Positions 23,024-35,190 of a stretch of 64,000 nt of DNA are shown here, piece after piece (positions within the stretch are counted from its first letter, which is position 1; each line of letters opens with the position of its first letter). The notes under the pieces were generated by a model, which did not search any database, was not told the origin of the DNA, and saw nothing but the letters and a program-made list of their open reading frames with translations. Both the position numbers and the translations under genes were made by a program. The DNA is taken from the NCBI GenBank assembly GCA_030549175.1, contig JAUKUA010000006.1, positions 2,604,001-2,668,000 of the forward strand, written 5' to 3'. The stretch is from Lasiosphaeris hirsuta. Taxonomy: Eukaryota; Ascomycota; Sordariomycetes; Sordariales; Lasiosphaeriaceae.

Positions 23024-23930
23024 CTAAGCCTTGGGGGGCGCCTGCTGAATCGGCACCGAACTTGGCACGGTGCTGGCCGCAGTCGGGATCGCCGTCTCTG
23101 TCGCCGGTGCGTTCGTCGGCGCCAAGGGCTCCGTCTGTGTCTTTTCGGGCCCAAAGACCTTGTCGAGCCCGGCCGCCTTGTAGGCGCTGCCGCCGGCCTC
23201 CTGCTTCTTCAGGTCGGCGAGCCTCTTGGCCTCGTTGTGGATGTCGGCGACCTGGCGCTGGCTGGTCGTGTAGAAGCTGACAATCTTCTTACCCGTCGGC
23301 GTGCTGCTGGCCTTCTCAAAGTAGGAGCCGAGCCCGTGGAGGAGGGAGCCGGCGCGCGAGCTGATGCCGTAGCTAGCGTCGGCCGACTTGGCGCGGTCGG
23401 TCGCGTGGTACTTGGAGTCGAGCGCCGTGATGGTGCCCAGGAAGCGCTGCGAGACGCCGTGCTTCTCGTCGAGCGCGATGGCGTGGTGCAGCCCCGTGTC
23501 AGCCACCAGGTAGCCGTGCGCGAGGTACTCGGCCAGGATGCGCGCCCGCGGCTTCTCCTCCTGCGTGATCTCGTCGCTGTCGCGGTCGGCGTTAGACGTC
23601 GGCCCCTCGGCGTCGTCCGAGGTCGAAGTCCACGCCGGCGTCACCGTGATCTCAGTCGCGCCCAGCTTGGTGTGGTTGAGCAGCAGCGCTGTCTTAGCCG
23701 CCGTCTCCTTCTCAAAGGTCACCGTGGCGTCCTTGGTCTCGCCCTCGGATGTGACATCGATGCTGGTGATCTTGCCGCTGCGGATGGGGGTTAGTGTCTG
23801 GCGGCTAGTGAGGGGGGAAACGTGGCGAGGTGGGTTGGGGAGTGGTGGCTTACCAGAAGCTGAAGAAGTCCTTGATCTCCTTGTTGTCAGTCCCCGGCGC
23901 AATGTTCTTGACATAGACGGTGGTTGCCAT
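23024..23930 (-). CDS. vip1: RRM RNA-binding protein, Vip1 family
   Basis: There are two exons (23854..23930 and 23024..23777; intron 23778..23853 of 76 nt, phase 2), giving 276 residues. The ATG at 23930 begins MATTVYVKNIAPGTDNKEI, which supplies the RNP2-like first strand of the RRM. Exon 2 continues with GKITSIDVTSEG and KDATVTFEKE, the RNP1-like strand. The middle region EYLAHGYLVADTGLHHAIALD and the Ala/Thr/Pro-rich C-terminus match fungal proteins annotated as Vip1 (RRM, sometimes called actin cytoskeleton protein VIP1). Its molecular role is poorly defined; RNA binding is inferred from the RRM. The donor GTAAGC and acceptor CGCAG are clean. Confidence 0.85.
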
Positions 23931-24732
23931 GTTGGTTGTAGTGGGTTGTTGTGGGTTGTTGTGGGTTGGATTGGTGATGGTGGAGAGGCTGTGGTGGGAT
24001 GGTCGAAGCGGGGTTCGGTATTGGCAGTACTTTGATGTGATACAAAGTACGTGTGTATAAATAGGTGCAAAGAATTGGCAGAAAGATTAATTTTTTTTGC
24101 GGGAGATGGTTCGAGGCTTTATCAAACTGGGGAATTTCTTTTCAAGGAAGAGAGAGCTTCTCTGGCTTTCTCTCAGCGACGCGCGGAAGAGGGCTGGTTC
24201 AGGTGGTGTTGCTCCAAGCTTGAAAGTAACGGCAGGAGGCGGGGGCACTTGCGGCAACCCATGTCGTCATCTCCTGACGATTGAAGGGGGGGTCATAAGT
24301 TGTGGCGGTGCTCACACTGTCGCAGAGCTGGCCGCCGCGGCTTGCGACGACAGGGATGGCAGTGTCAAGCTGTGTCTGATTGGCCACCCAGTTGGCTCCC
24401 TCTTCGCGTCTTGCGTGCCGAATAAGCTTCGTTTGCATGCATGTGAAAGCTGCGGTATCAACCGCGAACACTAATGACTCGCACGCATTTTTTAAATCTG
24501 CATCCGCGAGGCCGTCTTGTTCTAAACCGATTTGTTTTATTTTCTCTAGAGCGTTACCTGACTAGTTTCGGGATTTCATCATTCATCAATCCCCTCGGCT
24601 CCATTGTCCCGAGGTAGGAGCACTGGCTCATTTATCAGGCGTGCTCCATTTCCCCCATCGCAGGCTCGACTTGCTCATAGACGCCAATTCCAGTACAATG
24701 TAAGAAGATAATTGCTCAAGCAGCACGCATGT
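23931..24732. other. Upstream region of the RRM gene; nothing recognised
   Basis: It contains the promoter of the minus-strand RRM gene, with repeated GTGGGTTGTTGTGGGTTGTTG just upstream of its start (23939-23966), and the 3' flank of the next minus-strand gene. No gene is seen. Confidence 0.4.
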
Positions 24733-25019
24733 CTAGGACGACTCCATATTGCCTGTCTTGGGAATTGTCTTGGCGAACTTGCGCTTGACTTCGTCCTCCA
24801 GAGGTCCCTTGGGGTTGGATGTCAATGCCTGGCTGGGGTGTTAGTAGTTTGGAGATGTAATTCCAAATGGTCATCTCGTACCTCGAGGCCAGACTTGTTG
24901 GCTTCTTCCTTGTTGGTGGCATCGTCGGTTCCCTTGCCGGTGGCCGGGGTATCTTGCTGCTGTTTGCCTGACAGGCGCTCAGGAGGAGGAGACTCGCCGC
25001 GCTCAAGGGGCTCAGGCAT
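24733..25019 (-). CDS. Small conserved acidic/basic protein of unknown function (77 aa)
   Basis: There are two exons (24882..25019 and 24733..24828; intron 24829..24881 of 53 nt, phase 0) that join GLE to ALTSNPKGPLEDEVKRKF. The sequence begins MPEPLERGESPPPERLSGKQ and ends NMESS. Short proteins with an SPPP-rich N-terminus and an SNPxGPLxD C-terminal motif are common in filamentous ascomycetes as conserved hypotheticals; I do not know a function. No signal peptide, membrane segment or cysteine is seen. The spliced frame, clean GTACGA donor and family-like motif make this a real gene despite its size. Confidence 0.75.
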
Positions 25020-25884
25020 GGTGACTGTGGGAGTGATGGTTGAGATGAGATGAGTGTGGTGGTAGAGGTGTGTCTGAGAGATTGTGATTTTTGGCAATTC
25101 CAGATTTGGTTGGAGCAACATGTCTGACAATGAACAGAGATGGAGATGGGGCATTAAATACAGGTGCCCTGACTGACATCAGAGGAACGAACCCCCTTCT
25201 CTGTAACAAGCAAACTCGATTCCGTCATTGTCTGCAACTGCGAGCCATTACATCATGGGGCATTCGATGCGGGCGGGTGCCTGCCGCGCTGCCGTGCCCG
25301 CCCGCATGCCCCCACCGAGACGGGCTGCCAGCTGACGCCCACCTACCCTGGCCGTAGCCGCTCCCAGCGAACGCCCAAGCAGCTGGCAGCCTCGCATGAG
25401 TGGCCCGGCTGGGCTGGAAAGGCTGAAGCACGGTGGAAGAGAAGTGGTCTGGGCGTCCCTCCGCACCATCTCCTCATCTCCAAAAAGCAGCGGAAAAGCA
25501 GTGGCTAGCAATCGACGAGACGGGCTCCAACATTGGAGGGGTCGCATGAACGGCCATATTACCATGCCGCTTGCCAGTGTTTGTTTTGGACGCGAGTTGG
25601 TGCGGCACCGCGAGTGAAGCACGCCCCCATTGCTCGCTGCCGCCGCTTTCCCCTCACGGTGATCGGTGATCGGACGAATTTCTTTTTGGCTTATTGTTTT
25701 GTGAGTAGCTTCTCTGCTCTTTGATGCTCGACTGCTCGACTGCTCGACACATCACGCATCCATCGCACGCATCGTGTGCCAGCGCATCGCAGGGATCGCC
25801 TAGACACTCCAGACACTGACATCCACATCGACGTCCACCACGCCCCGAGTTTCACTCGCCCCCACTCCGCTGTCCAACTCCGCT
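25020..25884. promoter_or_regulatory. Divergent promoter region (865 bp)
   Basis: It separates the minus-strand small gene (start 25019) from the plus-strand gene (start 25885). There is a CACTCCAGACACTGACATCCACATCGACGT-type leader with several ATCGCA/ACGCATC repeats at 25745-25800. No gene is recognised inside. Confidence 0.45.
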
Positions 25885-27225
25885 ATGCCAGACCTTAACT
25901 CGGTCCCGCCCTCACCCCACGTCCTGGCTGCGCTCCCTGCGCCGCGTCGTGCTTCGGCCCAGCAGATGCCGCCTCCGCCCGTCCCGGGCTCTCCATCTCT
26001 CAACATTCTACCTTCGAACCAGAGCACCGTAAACAACAACACCTCGCACTCCTCGGCTCTACCATCTCCCCATTTCCTCCCACCAAGCGTCATGAGTCCG
26101 CCAGCCATGGGTGATAACACAGGCGTGGGCCCTGGCCCCGGCCCGATACGACACCCGCGTCCCATGACCGCCGCCGACCTCCACCTCGAGCTTGAAAAGG
26201 AGCAGGAGGCCGTGGTATGTTCTGATTTGCCTCAATTGACCCGTCTTCTCATCGACTAACTCCATCTTGCCCAGGTCAACCGTCTTACTCGCGAACTCTC
26301 CCTCCTCCGCGCCGCCCAAAATGCCTCGGTCGTCTCCAATGCATCCTCGACCTCGGCTTCAGGCACCGAGTCCGCCCTGGTCGGCGGGGACGCCTACGTG
26401 GCCACGGGTCCCGGCCTAGCCCACCACCGCACCAGCCGCCACCACCGCACATCGTCCAGCACGAGCGCCCGCAGCTTCACCGCCAACGCCGGCTCGGTCT
26501 CCACCGCCTCCATGGCCGGTATATCGTCGCCCGCCCCGGTCCGCCCCAGCCAGCCCCCCGCCCTAGGTGGCATCAGCCTGTCCCGTCAGGGCAGCAGCGC
26601 CTCGCGCCGCAGCCGCGCCGGCTCCCCCGCACCCTTGCACACGAGCCTGCCGGCCAGCTACACGGCGACATCCCACTTCACCGAGCCGACCGCGGCGGGC
26701 TACTTCGCCCACCGCCTGCCGCAGCTGTCGAGCAGCGGGGCGGCGATGGTGATCCCCGTTGCGACCCCAAGCTCCGCCGTCAGCGAGCTTTCCCCGGGGA
26801 TCCTACCCGCAACAACGCGGTATGAAGAGACGGCCTTCTACCGGGCCGAGCTGGAGAGCGTCAAGAAGGAGAACGAGGCGCTCAAGCGCAGGGTGAGGGA
26901 GCTGGAGAGAACGGTCCGAGAGCGAAGAGCGAGCGATGCCAGCCGAGCTAGCCAGGGGCTCGGCCAGGCCCAGAGCGCCGCGGCGGTGGGACGCACCCGG
27001 AGCGATAGTGTCAGCACCACGGCGAGTGTCAGTGTCGCAGCGAGCACCACGGGCGTGGGCGGCGTGACTATTGCTGCCCAGAGAGAGGGGCGGGAGAGGC
27101 CCAGGGTCGTGAGCATGCTCAGCATGGCGGGCAGTGTCGGCGTGGGCGTCCCCGAGGATGAGCTCCAGGTGGGAGAGAGCGCTGCCAGCGCGGGGCTGCG
27201 GGGGCAGGGGCAGGGGCACGAGTAG
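25885..27225 (+). CDS. Ser/Pro/Ala-rich protein with a short C-terminal coiled coil, unknown function
   Basis: There are two exons (25885..26214 and 26275..27225; intron 26215..26274 of 60 nt, branch GACTAAC), giving 426 residues. Exon 1 ends in AADLHLELEKEQEAV and exon 2 begins VNRLTRELSLLRAAQNAS, so the intron interrupts one helix. A second helix, FYRAELESVKKENEALKRR, lies near residue 320. Between them are long low-complexity stretches of Ser, Ala, Pro and Thr. Fungal homologues are conserved hypotheticals; the paired helices suggest oligomerisation or a scaffold role. There are no catalytic motifs, signal peptide or membrane segments. Confidence 0.75.
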
Positions 27226-28471
27226 GTTCGAATTGGATACTGTCTCTGCGAGGATGGCCGGACGAGCAAGTGGGGGGGGGCCGCTGGGAAGAAGCAAGTA
27301 CGAAGAGAAAAAGGGATATGGAGTTTACTTGGCGGATTGCTGCGCTGTCTTCGGGGTTTCTTTTTTATCCTTCATCAGCCAACGCGCACAAGTAGTCGGC
27401 GTTTGAGGGGGACTTGTATTCCGTGGTACAAAGTTTACTATGTCAATGTGGTAGCGAGCTGAGCTCGTATCAGGGGCTGTTTTGTGCAGGAGCATCCACC
27501 AAAACAGCCCCTTCAAAGACCGGGTAGAGCGACATCAGACTAGAGAAACAGGGAACCACATCCCCTTTCACTCAACTCCCTCGCATCCTGTTTTCTTCTC
27601 GCCATGGCACCTTGACAGTGGCAGATATGCTGGGCGGGTTGCCCATGTCCTTGGATGTATGAGGCGATGCGAATGAGAAGAAAAATATTCTTTATCCACC
27701 CACCTTTGAGAGAGTAGTCCAACTCTTTGAGTTATTTTATTGGCATGCCTCTGGTAGGCTATCTCCACATTCTGACCGAATCTTAGAGTCCACACTTGCT
27801 ACGTTTTCTAGCCTACAGTGGAATGTTTCTGGTTACATTCTCTGCACTTTACCTGCTCCCAAGAGACCAGTATCCTGATAAATGCCAATGACAAGCTGAG
27901 TGTTCTCTGCGGAGCCTACAACAAGCTCTTGACCCCTGTACTCTAGATGCCAACAATCAATGCCGACTCACTTTCGACCTCGGCACCATATCGGCCACGT
28001 ACTCATTAGGGGTTTCGCACGAGAGCCACACAAGACGAACTAGGAGATGTTCCAAAGGCACTTCTCTTGTAAATAGGTCGTCTTTCAATAACCTTATTCG
28101 TCTGCCTGACTTACGGGCCATGCATGTTCTTTAGGTCTGAAAATTCACACCAATGTTACCATGGGCGTTGCCAGCGTTTCTCGGAGTCGGTGTTGGAAAG
28201 CTGCGGTCCATCACCGACCCGCCCATGCTTCCCCGTAGGATAAAGCAAGGGTTCCGGAAGCCCAAAGAATATCCCGTCACGACACATCACTCAAGGCGGG
28301 TCTCTGGGGCCTGCGCTCTCTGAGGCGGACATGACAGCCCCCGCCGACACAGAGACTGTGAGACCGGCTGCCGGGAGACCACTCTGGGCTTCTTCCTTGA
28401 AATTCCCTTCCATTCTGCCAACTGCTTGCTTCTCTCCCCCACCGCCACTTCTTGGTGTCACACCCTCAGCC
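27226..28471. other. Intergenic region; nothing recognised
   Basis: It holds the 3' UTR of the preceding gene and the leader of the next. An in-frame extension of the following gene reaches 28331 but looks like leader sequence (Pro-rich, no conserved motif). No RNA gene or repeat is seen. Confidence 0.4.
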
Positions 28472-29319
28472 ATGGAGAACGAGCGCCGCGACAAATTCAA
28501 TACCCTGACAGCGATGCTGGGTCGGGAGTCCCAGGTCGGGTTCCAGGGCCTTGTCCAGACTTCCCTCGACGGCAAGGTTGAGGATCTTGTCGACGAGGCC
28601 TTGGAGGACTTCAAATGGGCTGTCGCGTTCCAGATCGGGAAGTTTCGAGTTGAAATGCAGCAGCTCGTCAGCGAAGCCAAGGCCTTCGTCAAGCGGGAGT
28701 GGAAGGGCCCGGGTGAGCCCAACATTGTCTTTCCCGACACCGACGCCAAAGTCTTGGACGTGCTAGTGCAGCACATCAACGCCGTCGAGGCCGACTACGG
28801 CATCGCAGCAGCTTCTCCGGTTGCTGATGCTGACATAATCGCCGGCTTAGACGGTGCCAGGGACAACACAGCCACTTCTCCAGACACTGACGGTGACAAC
28901 TTGAAAACCGCCGGCCTAGACAATTCCAGCGAGCACGTCAGCGCCATCGCCGACTTTACCGGGAAGGCTGATGATGCCGATAGCGCCAACGATGACGCTG
29001 GTGAGGGCATGGACCCTCAGCGAGGCACGAAACGGCGTCGGGTAAGTTGAGTCCCCCTTATCTCACGCCCCCTCTGGAATGTTCTGACTCGGTTTCGTAG
29101 CATTCTTCTGTCATGCCGTCTATCGAGTTCGACCCGATCGACACCAGCAGACCAAAGGCCAAGAGGGCCAAGAAGGACAATGCCGCGGTTTCGACACAAA
29201 GACCCAGTCCCAATGCGCCAAACCCCCAACAGGGTACGTGGGATTCCGAGTCGACTCTCGGAATTCGACAGTGGATTGCTGGTATAGATAACCCTGAGCC
29301 TTCAGCCGTACAGCCATAG
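28472..29319 (+). CDS. Unrecognised helical protein with nuclear-type basic motif (262 aa)
   Basis: There are two exons (28472..29041 and 29101..29319; intron 29042..29100, GTAAGT/CTGAC/TAG, phase 0). The ATG at 28472 has a GCCATGG context; an upstream in-frame ATG at 28331 is less likely. The N-terminal 110 residues are predicted helical and amphipathic (DEALEDFKWAVAFQIGKF, VEMQQLVSEAKAF). The middle is Asp/Ala-rich and low-complexity. A bipartite basic stretch (KRRR at the exon end and RPKAKRAKK after the splice) suggests nuclear import. I recognise no family. Confidence 0.6.
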
Positions 29320-30009
29320 TCACCGAGTTACCCTCTAGTGGTCTGTACACTGTAAGCAAATAACTAAGGGCTAACTGACCTGTTTGCTGACTTCCCTGCC
29401 CCGTCAGGACTTTGATCAACCACAAGGGCCAAACAAGGCTTAGATGGTCCAGCGGGCGTAGGCAGCGGTTTTGTTAAGTCTATAGGGAACCCATACCCTT
29501 TGGCTCCCCTCAACGTCATGCCTACATAGGCAAATCAAGCAGCAAAGTGACCACATGCAAACTCCCAAGCCTGGTACCGTGAGTCACTTGACGGATGAGG
29601 GACTGGGACCAGAAATCTCCATCTTGCATTGGCGGCCAAGGAGACCGGGAAGAAGATGGGTTCACTGAAGGGTCTGCGTGGGAAGATGAGCTCGTGGCAA
29701 GAAGCGCACTTCCAGAGCATCCAATTACCGACCTAGGTACCTTGGGTTACCTAGTTCAGCAAATCGAGTAGATGGGGGGCTCGGGGACCCCTGAGGACTA
29801 TGAGAGCGCCGCTATTGACTCACATTTTGGGGGTTGCGTGGAAATAATTCTGATTGTAGTACCTCCAAGAGCGCGACGACAGCGGCTGCCAATTGCAACA
29901 GTTACCAAACAGCGTAAGTGTCACTGCCTTATGAGAGGTGTGTTGACAATTCGAGGAAGGAACAGCTTAACGGTGGCTGTCTTATTGGCTCTTATGGGAA
30001 CAGCTCAAT
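29320..30009. other. Intergenic region; nothing recognised
   Basis: No credible coding frame is seen; it contains the 3' flank of one gene and the leader of the next. Confidence 0.4.
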
Positions 30010-31451
30010 ATGAGCAGACACATTTTCCCGCTACGGAAATTGGCAGAGGGCCCCACGCAGAGCCATCCTCTCGATTTCAACACTGCGTTCCAAATTTTCT
30101 TCCCACAACTTTCCACCTTCGAAACACCTAAAGGCTGCAGTCCTGCCGAACCGCTCAGGTTCAACCCTCCACCCTCCTCCAGTCCGTCACAATGTCGGCG
30201 GAAGAAAGACCCGGACTGGAACCGTCGCCTTGATGGTCTCCGTGACTCGTTCCGCAAGGCCATGAGTGCCGAAGCAAAAAGGTATTGGGAGTCGGTTGTG
30301 GAAACCCCAGAAGAAAATTTCAAGCCGAGCAACACCAAGTGCGTCGACACCGCCATCGACAAATATGTCAATAATATGCAAGACATTACCAAGACCATCG
30401 CCGCCGAGGCCGGCCCCGAACAGGTCGAGATCATCATCTCAGATGCAAAAGAAAAAGCGGCCCAGCTAGTCAAGAAACTATGTGAGGGCTTGATGATGAT
30501 GAAGTACCCGTCTGAGGATGACCGTGTCGAGGGCCAGAGCATGGGCCTCGAAATTACGGTCAGTGACGCTCGTTTTCCCAAGCCAAGTCAACGGCTTCCA
30601 GTTAGAAGTTCTCAATCCCCGATTCCTCTCACTTGCGCTTAGCTGGATGGTCAAAGATTCGGGGTCGAGTCAAAGACATGGGCCCGACGATGCCTTTTGC
30701 ATGATACCCTTTGACAGCCCCGACCGCAACCTTATTTCTCCTTCCCCTCAAGCCTCCTGATGATTCTAACTAAAGTGGTAACTACTAGACCGACAAAGGC
30801 ACGCTTGACTTCGAAGATGTCGACCGCAACGACTACATAATTGATTCTGAATTTAAGGGTCTAGAAAGATTCAACGTTGGTGGCTATCTGAGATACTTTG
30901 TCGTCCGGTGCGGTGGTGAAGGAGGCCGTGGTGTCCGCCAGTTCCACAGGAACCCTCTTGAAGACAATAGAGCACAAAATCATTTCGCTCTCCACTTCGC
31001 GGCGATTACCAGACAACTACGTTGTCACGCCGAACCGATCCATTACCAACGTATCTTTGAGTTGGTACAATGTCAGAGATATGAGAATAACTCGGCATCT
31101 TTGCTAGATCGATTCCTAATAAACACTGATTTTCGCCCTGAAATAGTCATAATGCCGCATCCTCAAGACACGGAAAATGGCAGAATCATAAACGCGGAAC
31201 TTATCAAGAAGAGCAACGATTATGTCGGTTTGTGGCCTGGGCCCGGAAGACTGAGGTGTCTCGCTGTTTCCCCTATCATTGCTAGAAAATTCGGGATTGC
31301 GCCTAATAAAGACGCGAGAAGGGCTGCCACGGGAAGACACCACGCGGTAGGTAGCGGTGTGCTGCGGCGGCGGCGGCGGCGGCGGCGGCTCCGGCTGCGG
31401 TTGGGGGGTTCTTCGGAGAGTGCAGAGCGCGCTCACCGCCAACGGGGCTAG
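30010..31451 (+). CDS. Unrecognised two-exon protein, start uncertain, possibly frameshifted
   Basis: Exons are 30010..30558 and 30789..31451 (intron 30559..30788, 230 nt, GTCAGT/TAG), giving up to 403 residues. The convincing part begins near 30200 (DWNRRLDGLRDSFRKAM) and continues through exon 2 (FNVGGYLRYFVVRCGG, NHFALHFAAI), which looks like a conserved fungal block of unknown function. An ATG with good context at 30192 (MSAEERPG) runs out of frame with the main frame one base later. The real start may therefore have been lost to a +1 frameshift, or translation may begin at 30262. The extreme C-terminus is an Arg run encoded by a CGG repeat and may not belong to the protein. Confidence 0.5.
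31365..31388. repeat. (CGG)8 trinucleotide repeat
   Basis: Eight perfect CGG units lie near the 3' end of the preceding coding frame, where they would encode Arg. Confidence 0.95.
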
Positions 31452-31867
31452 AAGCAGAATGAAGACTCTTGGGCTGCATCGCTTCAAAATAAGTCTGTAC
31501 GCTGCTGCTGTGGTGGCCGAAATGACCCAAAACGGGGCGTGATGCTTCGCCCAGTACATTGCCGGTCTGGCAATGAATGGAGAAGGAGAATAGAGGTGAA
31601 TAAGAGAGGAAAATAGAAGAGGGGATACGCTAGAGACTTTGCTTTTCTACACGATTGGGAAAAAACACTAAAGGGTGAATTCTAACGTTCAATGATCGCG
31701 TAAGGTCAAAAAGCCTCTGTACGGATGGATAGGTAATCTGTTAAGACTAAGTATCAACGCTATCTGCATCAAACGCTAGTCAAGCCAAATACTCATTAAT
31801 CATCAAACGACCAAGCCAGGCATCACTCATTATACCCGGGCAGTGATAAACACCACCCAGTACTCAT
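31452..31867. other. Convergent 3' intergenic region
   Basis: AT-rich sequence between two convergent genes, presumably both 3' UTRs. Nothing else is seen. Confidence 0.4.
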
Positions 31868-34800
31868 TCAATCATCATAGAGGCTCAAATCGTTCTGGTG
31901 CGTCAGCTTCGACGAATGCGGACTTGTAGCACGAATCCCATTCTCCAGCCGCGCCAGGGTGAGGTCGTACCCCTTGCAATCGCACCACGACTTGACCATC
32001 CTGACCGCGTTCTTTATCTCGCGCCCGTTGAGCTGCCACGCAGCCAAGTCCTTGATATCTGCATCACTGATGTCGACGATAGTCTGCTTGCACCCATTTC
32101 TATGGATGTCTGCCTCTGGTGCCGCCGTGCGATTGACGCCAGCCTTGCTCGAGCCGGCTGCCGTGCCGCCGTCTTTACTTGAGCCAATGCCAGGGCGGGC
32201 CCTCACCGTGTCCGGAAGAGAATTTCCAGGAATGGCCTGACTCATTTCCTCCTTCACGGACCCGGCATCACTCCCTTTATCGAAAAGCGATGAAATATCG
32301 GGCTCCGGTGACGACTTGGGTAACCTATCGAGAAACTTGCGCCAGACAGCCTCTCGGGCCTCAACGCTAAGAGGCTTGAATAGCAAGTGGAGGCTGACCC
32401 TGCTCCTAAAGGCCGAGTCGATCGTTTGATAGAGGTTGGTAGTCAAGAAGATGATGCCTCTGTAATACTCAAGCTCACGAAGGAAGATCGAGACCAGTTC
32501 ATTGCGAGCAATGTCGTGCGGATGGCGCTCCGCCATAAACACATCGGCCTCGTCAAGCAAGATCACAGCATTCCATTCTGTCGCCATTTGGAACACTCGT
32601 TTGACGTTTGCCCCGAGCATGGAAGCGTTGATACCTAGGTCTTCAGCCTGTAGATATACGAGTGGACGATGAGTACGGTCCGCAACTGTAGCATGTTAGC
32701 GTTGCCGTCCCATTAAGAAAATGAATAGGGAGGAGAGCTTACCAGCTTCCGCCGTAAGAGTCTTCCCTGTTCCGGGCGGCCCACTAAGCAGAATGATCAA
32801 CCCTTCGCCTTTTCCCTTGATCACATCACCCGGCATCGGCGTCGTGTTGTTGTGGTTCTCGACAAATGCAAGCACAAGGTCCTTCTGTTGCTCGTCATAA
32901 ACAAGGTGGTCAAACGCCTGGTCGTTCCAGACCATCGGTTTAATGTCTTCGACGTAAAATGAGACTGTGTCGTCGCACGGCACAGTCAGCAAAACATCCC
33001 TTCAAGACGCCATATACGATACGGCCAGCCCTGGTTTGTTTGTTGGCGCGTGATACTCCCACCAAGATAGGTACTGAAGCCACGATAAAGCCTTTGCAGC
33101 ATAAGAGAAGGCATCTTTGGCATTTCGTAAGGCCTTTCCAGGATAGGGAAAAAGCTCGCCGAAATACCAAACATACCCCCTTAAATGCGAAATACGCTGT
33201 TTTTGCTGCCTGAAAGCCTTTCCGGGGCTTCAATGTCTGCCTTGAGCCTTTGGGGGAAGGTCACACGCTCACAGACAAAAACCGGGCAGGGTTGGATTGT
33301 GGAGGGGACTTACGCCAAAGCTTGTTCTTCAGAGAATATCCGTCGATCAACGGTGACATAAAAACCAAGTCTTCCTCTTTGGAAAGCATAGCCTCCTTGT
33401 TCTTCTGCTGTTCGTATTCGTCAAGTCGTTTTGCTATAATGGCTTTCTCAAGAACCTTCCTATCTCGTGCTATGACCGAATGCCGTGTCAGTACCTTACT
33501 TCGACTCTCGACTGCGAAGCCAGACGACTGGACCATCACGCAGCGTACCTGGTGGAGGACGGCCTGTCCCACGGACCATATTCCTCCTGGTCTCGGGATC
33601 TTTACCCTCGCGAATGCCTTGTGCTAGGTGATGCTTGTTGAACCCAACAACATCGATCAGGATTCTTCCATCTACCTATAACGTCTGCGTCAGCTAGCAC
33701 TTGGGGGTGCTGAGAATGCAGCACTCGCACGAACTCGACCAAACGGATTGATTGGAGCCAGTCTTGCAAAGGGGGCGCAGGGCCCCTGGTGCGGGAAGGA
33801 GCAAGAAGTGTTTGTGAGCCGACGAGCGCAAGAGGAAACGTCGCTTCAGCTCGTTGGGTTTCACAGGAGGAACGGGGAGGATCAAAACAACTCACATTGT
33901 GCTTTTCCACCCTCTTGTCTTCGTGGTAAATGCCAATGCCCGTATAAGTGCAATACGTGAGCCCCTGGTAGTCTAGCACCTTTCTACCTCGCTCCACCAA
34001 CCTCTTCTTTGTGTCCCCAGCATCGGAGAGGAAGCTCAGGGGGTAATGCGGAAGGTCTGTGATAGGCTTGTTCCCTTCAAACTGGGGGATATCAAGCTCG
34101 ACATCCTCCCACACAAAGGCCTCGCCGTTGAAGCGTAGAACCTTGCACCTGATGAGGAGAACACCCTGAGTGGGGTTGATCATCTTGACTGACGCATCGA
34201 TGACTTTGAGGATCAGCTCGGTGTTGTTACCCCAGCTAATGATCTCGCAGTCCTTGGGGAAAAGAGTCCATGCAATCTTGAAGGAAACCAAACCGCTGGA
34301 CAACAGGCTGCGGCGCTTTGCGCGGAGATCGCCGAAGAGATCATCGAGCACCTTGATGAGCAACAGCATGTGCGTCCTCAGCTGGTCGCCTTCTGCGAGG
34401 GACCTGTACTTCGCCACGATATCCTCGTAACAGAAGAAAAGACTCCGGAAGGGCTCACGGAAGGTGGCTATGTCATTTGGCTCGATGTGCTCGTTCTCTT
34501 TCTTGAGGATGTCGGCCAAGACCGCCACAAGCTGCAGGTTTTGCACATCGATACGGAAACTCTTCAAGGAGAAGCGTCCAGAAACGGCGGGCTTGTCCAT
34601 GTCCCGCACTTTGTAGAGCTTGATAGCAACACGGTCCTGCGCCTTGGCGGCCGTCTTGCTAAGTTGCTTCGGTGGGTAGTCTACCCAATCGATCCAGGAG
34701 TCGGATGAATTGCGCCGCTCGTATAGGGTCTTGACAGCAGGGGTCTGCCCAAAGGCAGCATCCTTCGCGTCTTCGCCAGACTTGCCCTTTGGGTCGCCAT

Positions 34801-34978
34801 CATGCTCGCCAGGACACCTCTTGGGATCCGCCTTCGTGTGGTTGAGGTCCTGGAATGACGAATCGGACGAGAAGTCTGCAAGCGTCCTATCCCCACGCTT
34901 GACAATTGACCTAATTTTCCATTTCAAGTTCCATATCCCCTCCGCAACGGAGTCGGCGGTCGGGCGCTTGAATTTCAT
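31868..34978 (-). CDS. DUF7025-AAA family ATPase
   Basis: There are five exons on the minus strand (33896..34978, 33549..33675, 33314..33469, 32743..32964, 31868..32685), giving 801 residues with frame kept throughout. Introns are 220, 79, 349 and 57 nt. The ATG at 34978 begins MKFKRPTADSVAEG. The N-terminal 450 residues match the fungal domain that precedes AAA modules (HYPLSFLSDAGDTKKRLVER; VDGRILIDVVGFN; DLVFMSPLIDGYSLKNKLW). The AAA module has Walker A GPPGTGKT, Walker B VILLDEADVFM, sensor-like IIFLTTNLYQTIDSAFRSRV and a C-terminal lid ending WQLNGREIKNAVRM. Family members are abundant in filamentous fungi and their substrates are mostly unknown. The third intron is unusually long (see the repeat entries). 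Confidence 0.88.
33029..33245. repeat. Degenerate dispersed repeat, copy A (inside AAA gene intron 3)
   Basis: It fills most of the 349-nt intron. The sequence at 33029-33053 matches 35006-35030 at 21 of 25 positions, counted by eye. An ATACCAAACATACC-type block near 33164 resembles ATACCAATTATACC near 35077. Several GCCTTTSSGG and GAAATACGC motifs recur in both copies. Confidence 0.5.
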
Positions 34979-35005
34979 CGAAATGGTTCTCAATCCACAA
35001 TCCCA

Positions 35006-35190
35006 CCCTTGTTTGCTTGTTAGCGCGGGACTTCAAAGCTCCGAGTCGTTACAGATACGGGAAAAGGACTTGTAGTATACCAATTATACCTTTTAAGATG
35101 TTAGAAAAGCCTTGTTGAAAGCCAAATATGCCTTTGGGAAACACCAAAATGACCTAGTTGAAAACTGAATACGCCTTTCGGAATGCATGA
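35006..35190. repeat. Degenerate dispersed repeat, copy B, with about 43-bp tandem units
   Basis: Units CCAATTATACCTTTTAA, CCAAATATGCCTTTGGGAA and CTGAATACGCCTTTCGGAA begin near 35080, 35122 and 35165, about 42-43 bp apart. The copy lies just upstream of the AAA gene start codon and shares its leading 25 bp with copy A in that gene's intron. Confidence 0.5.
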
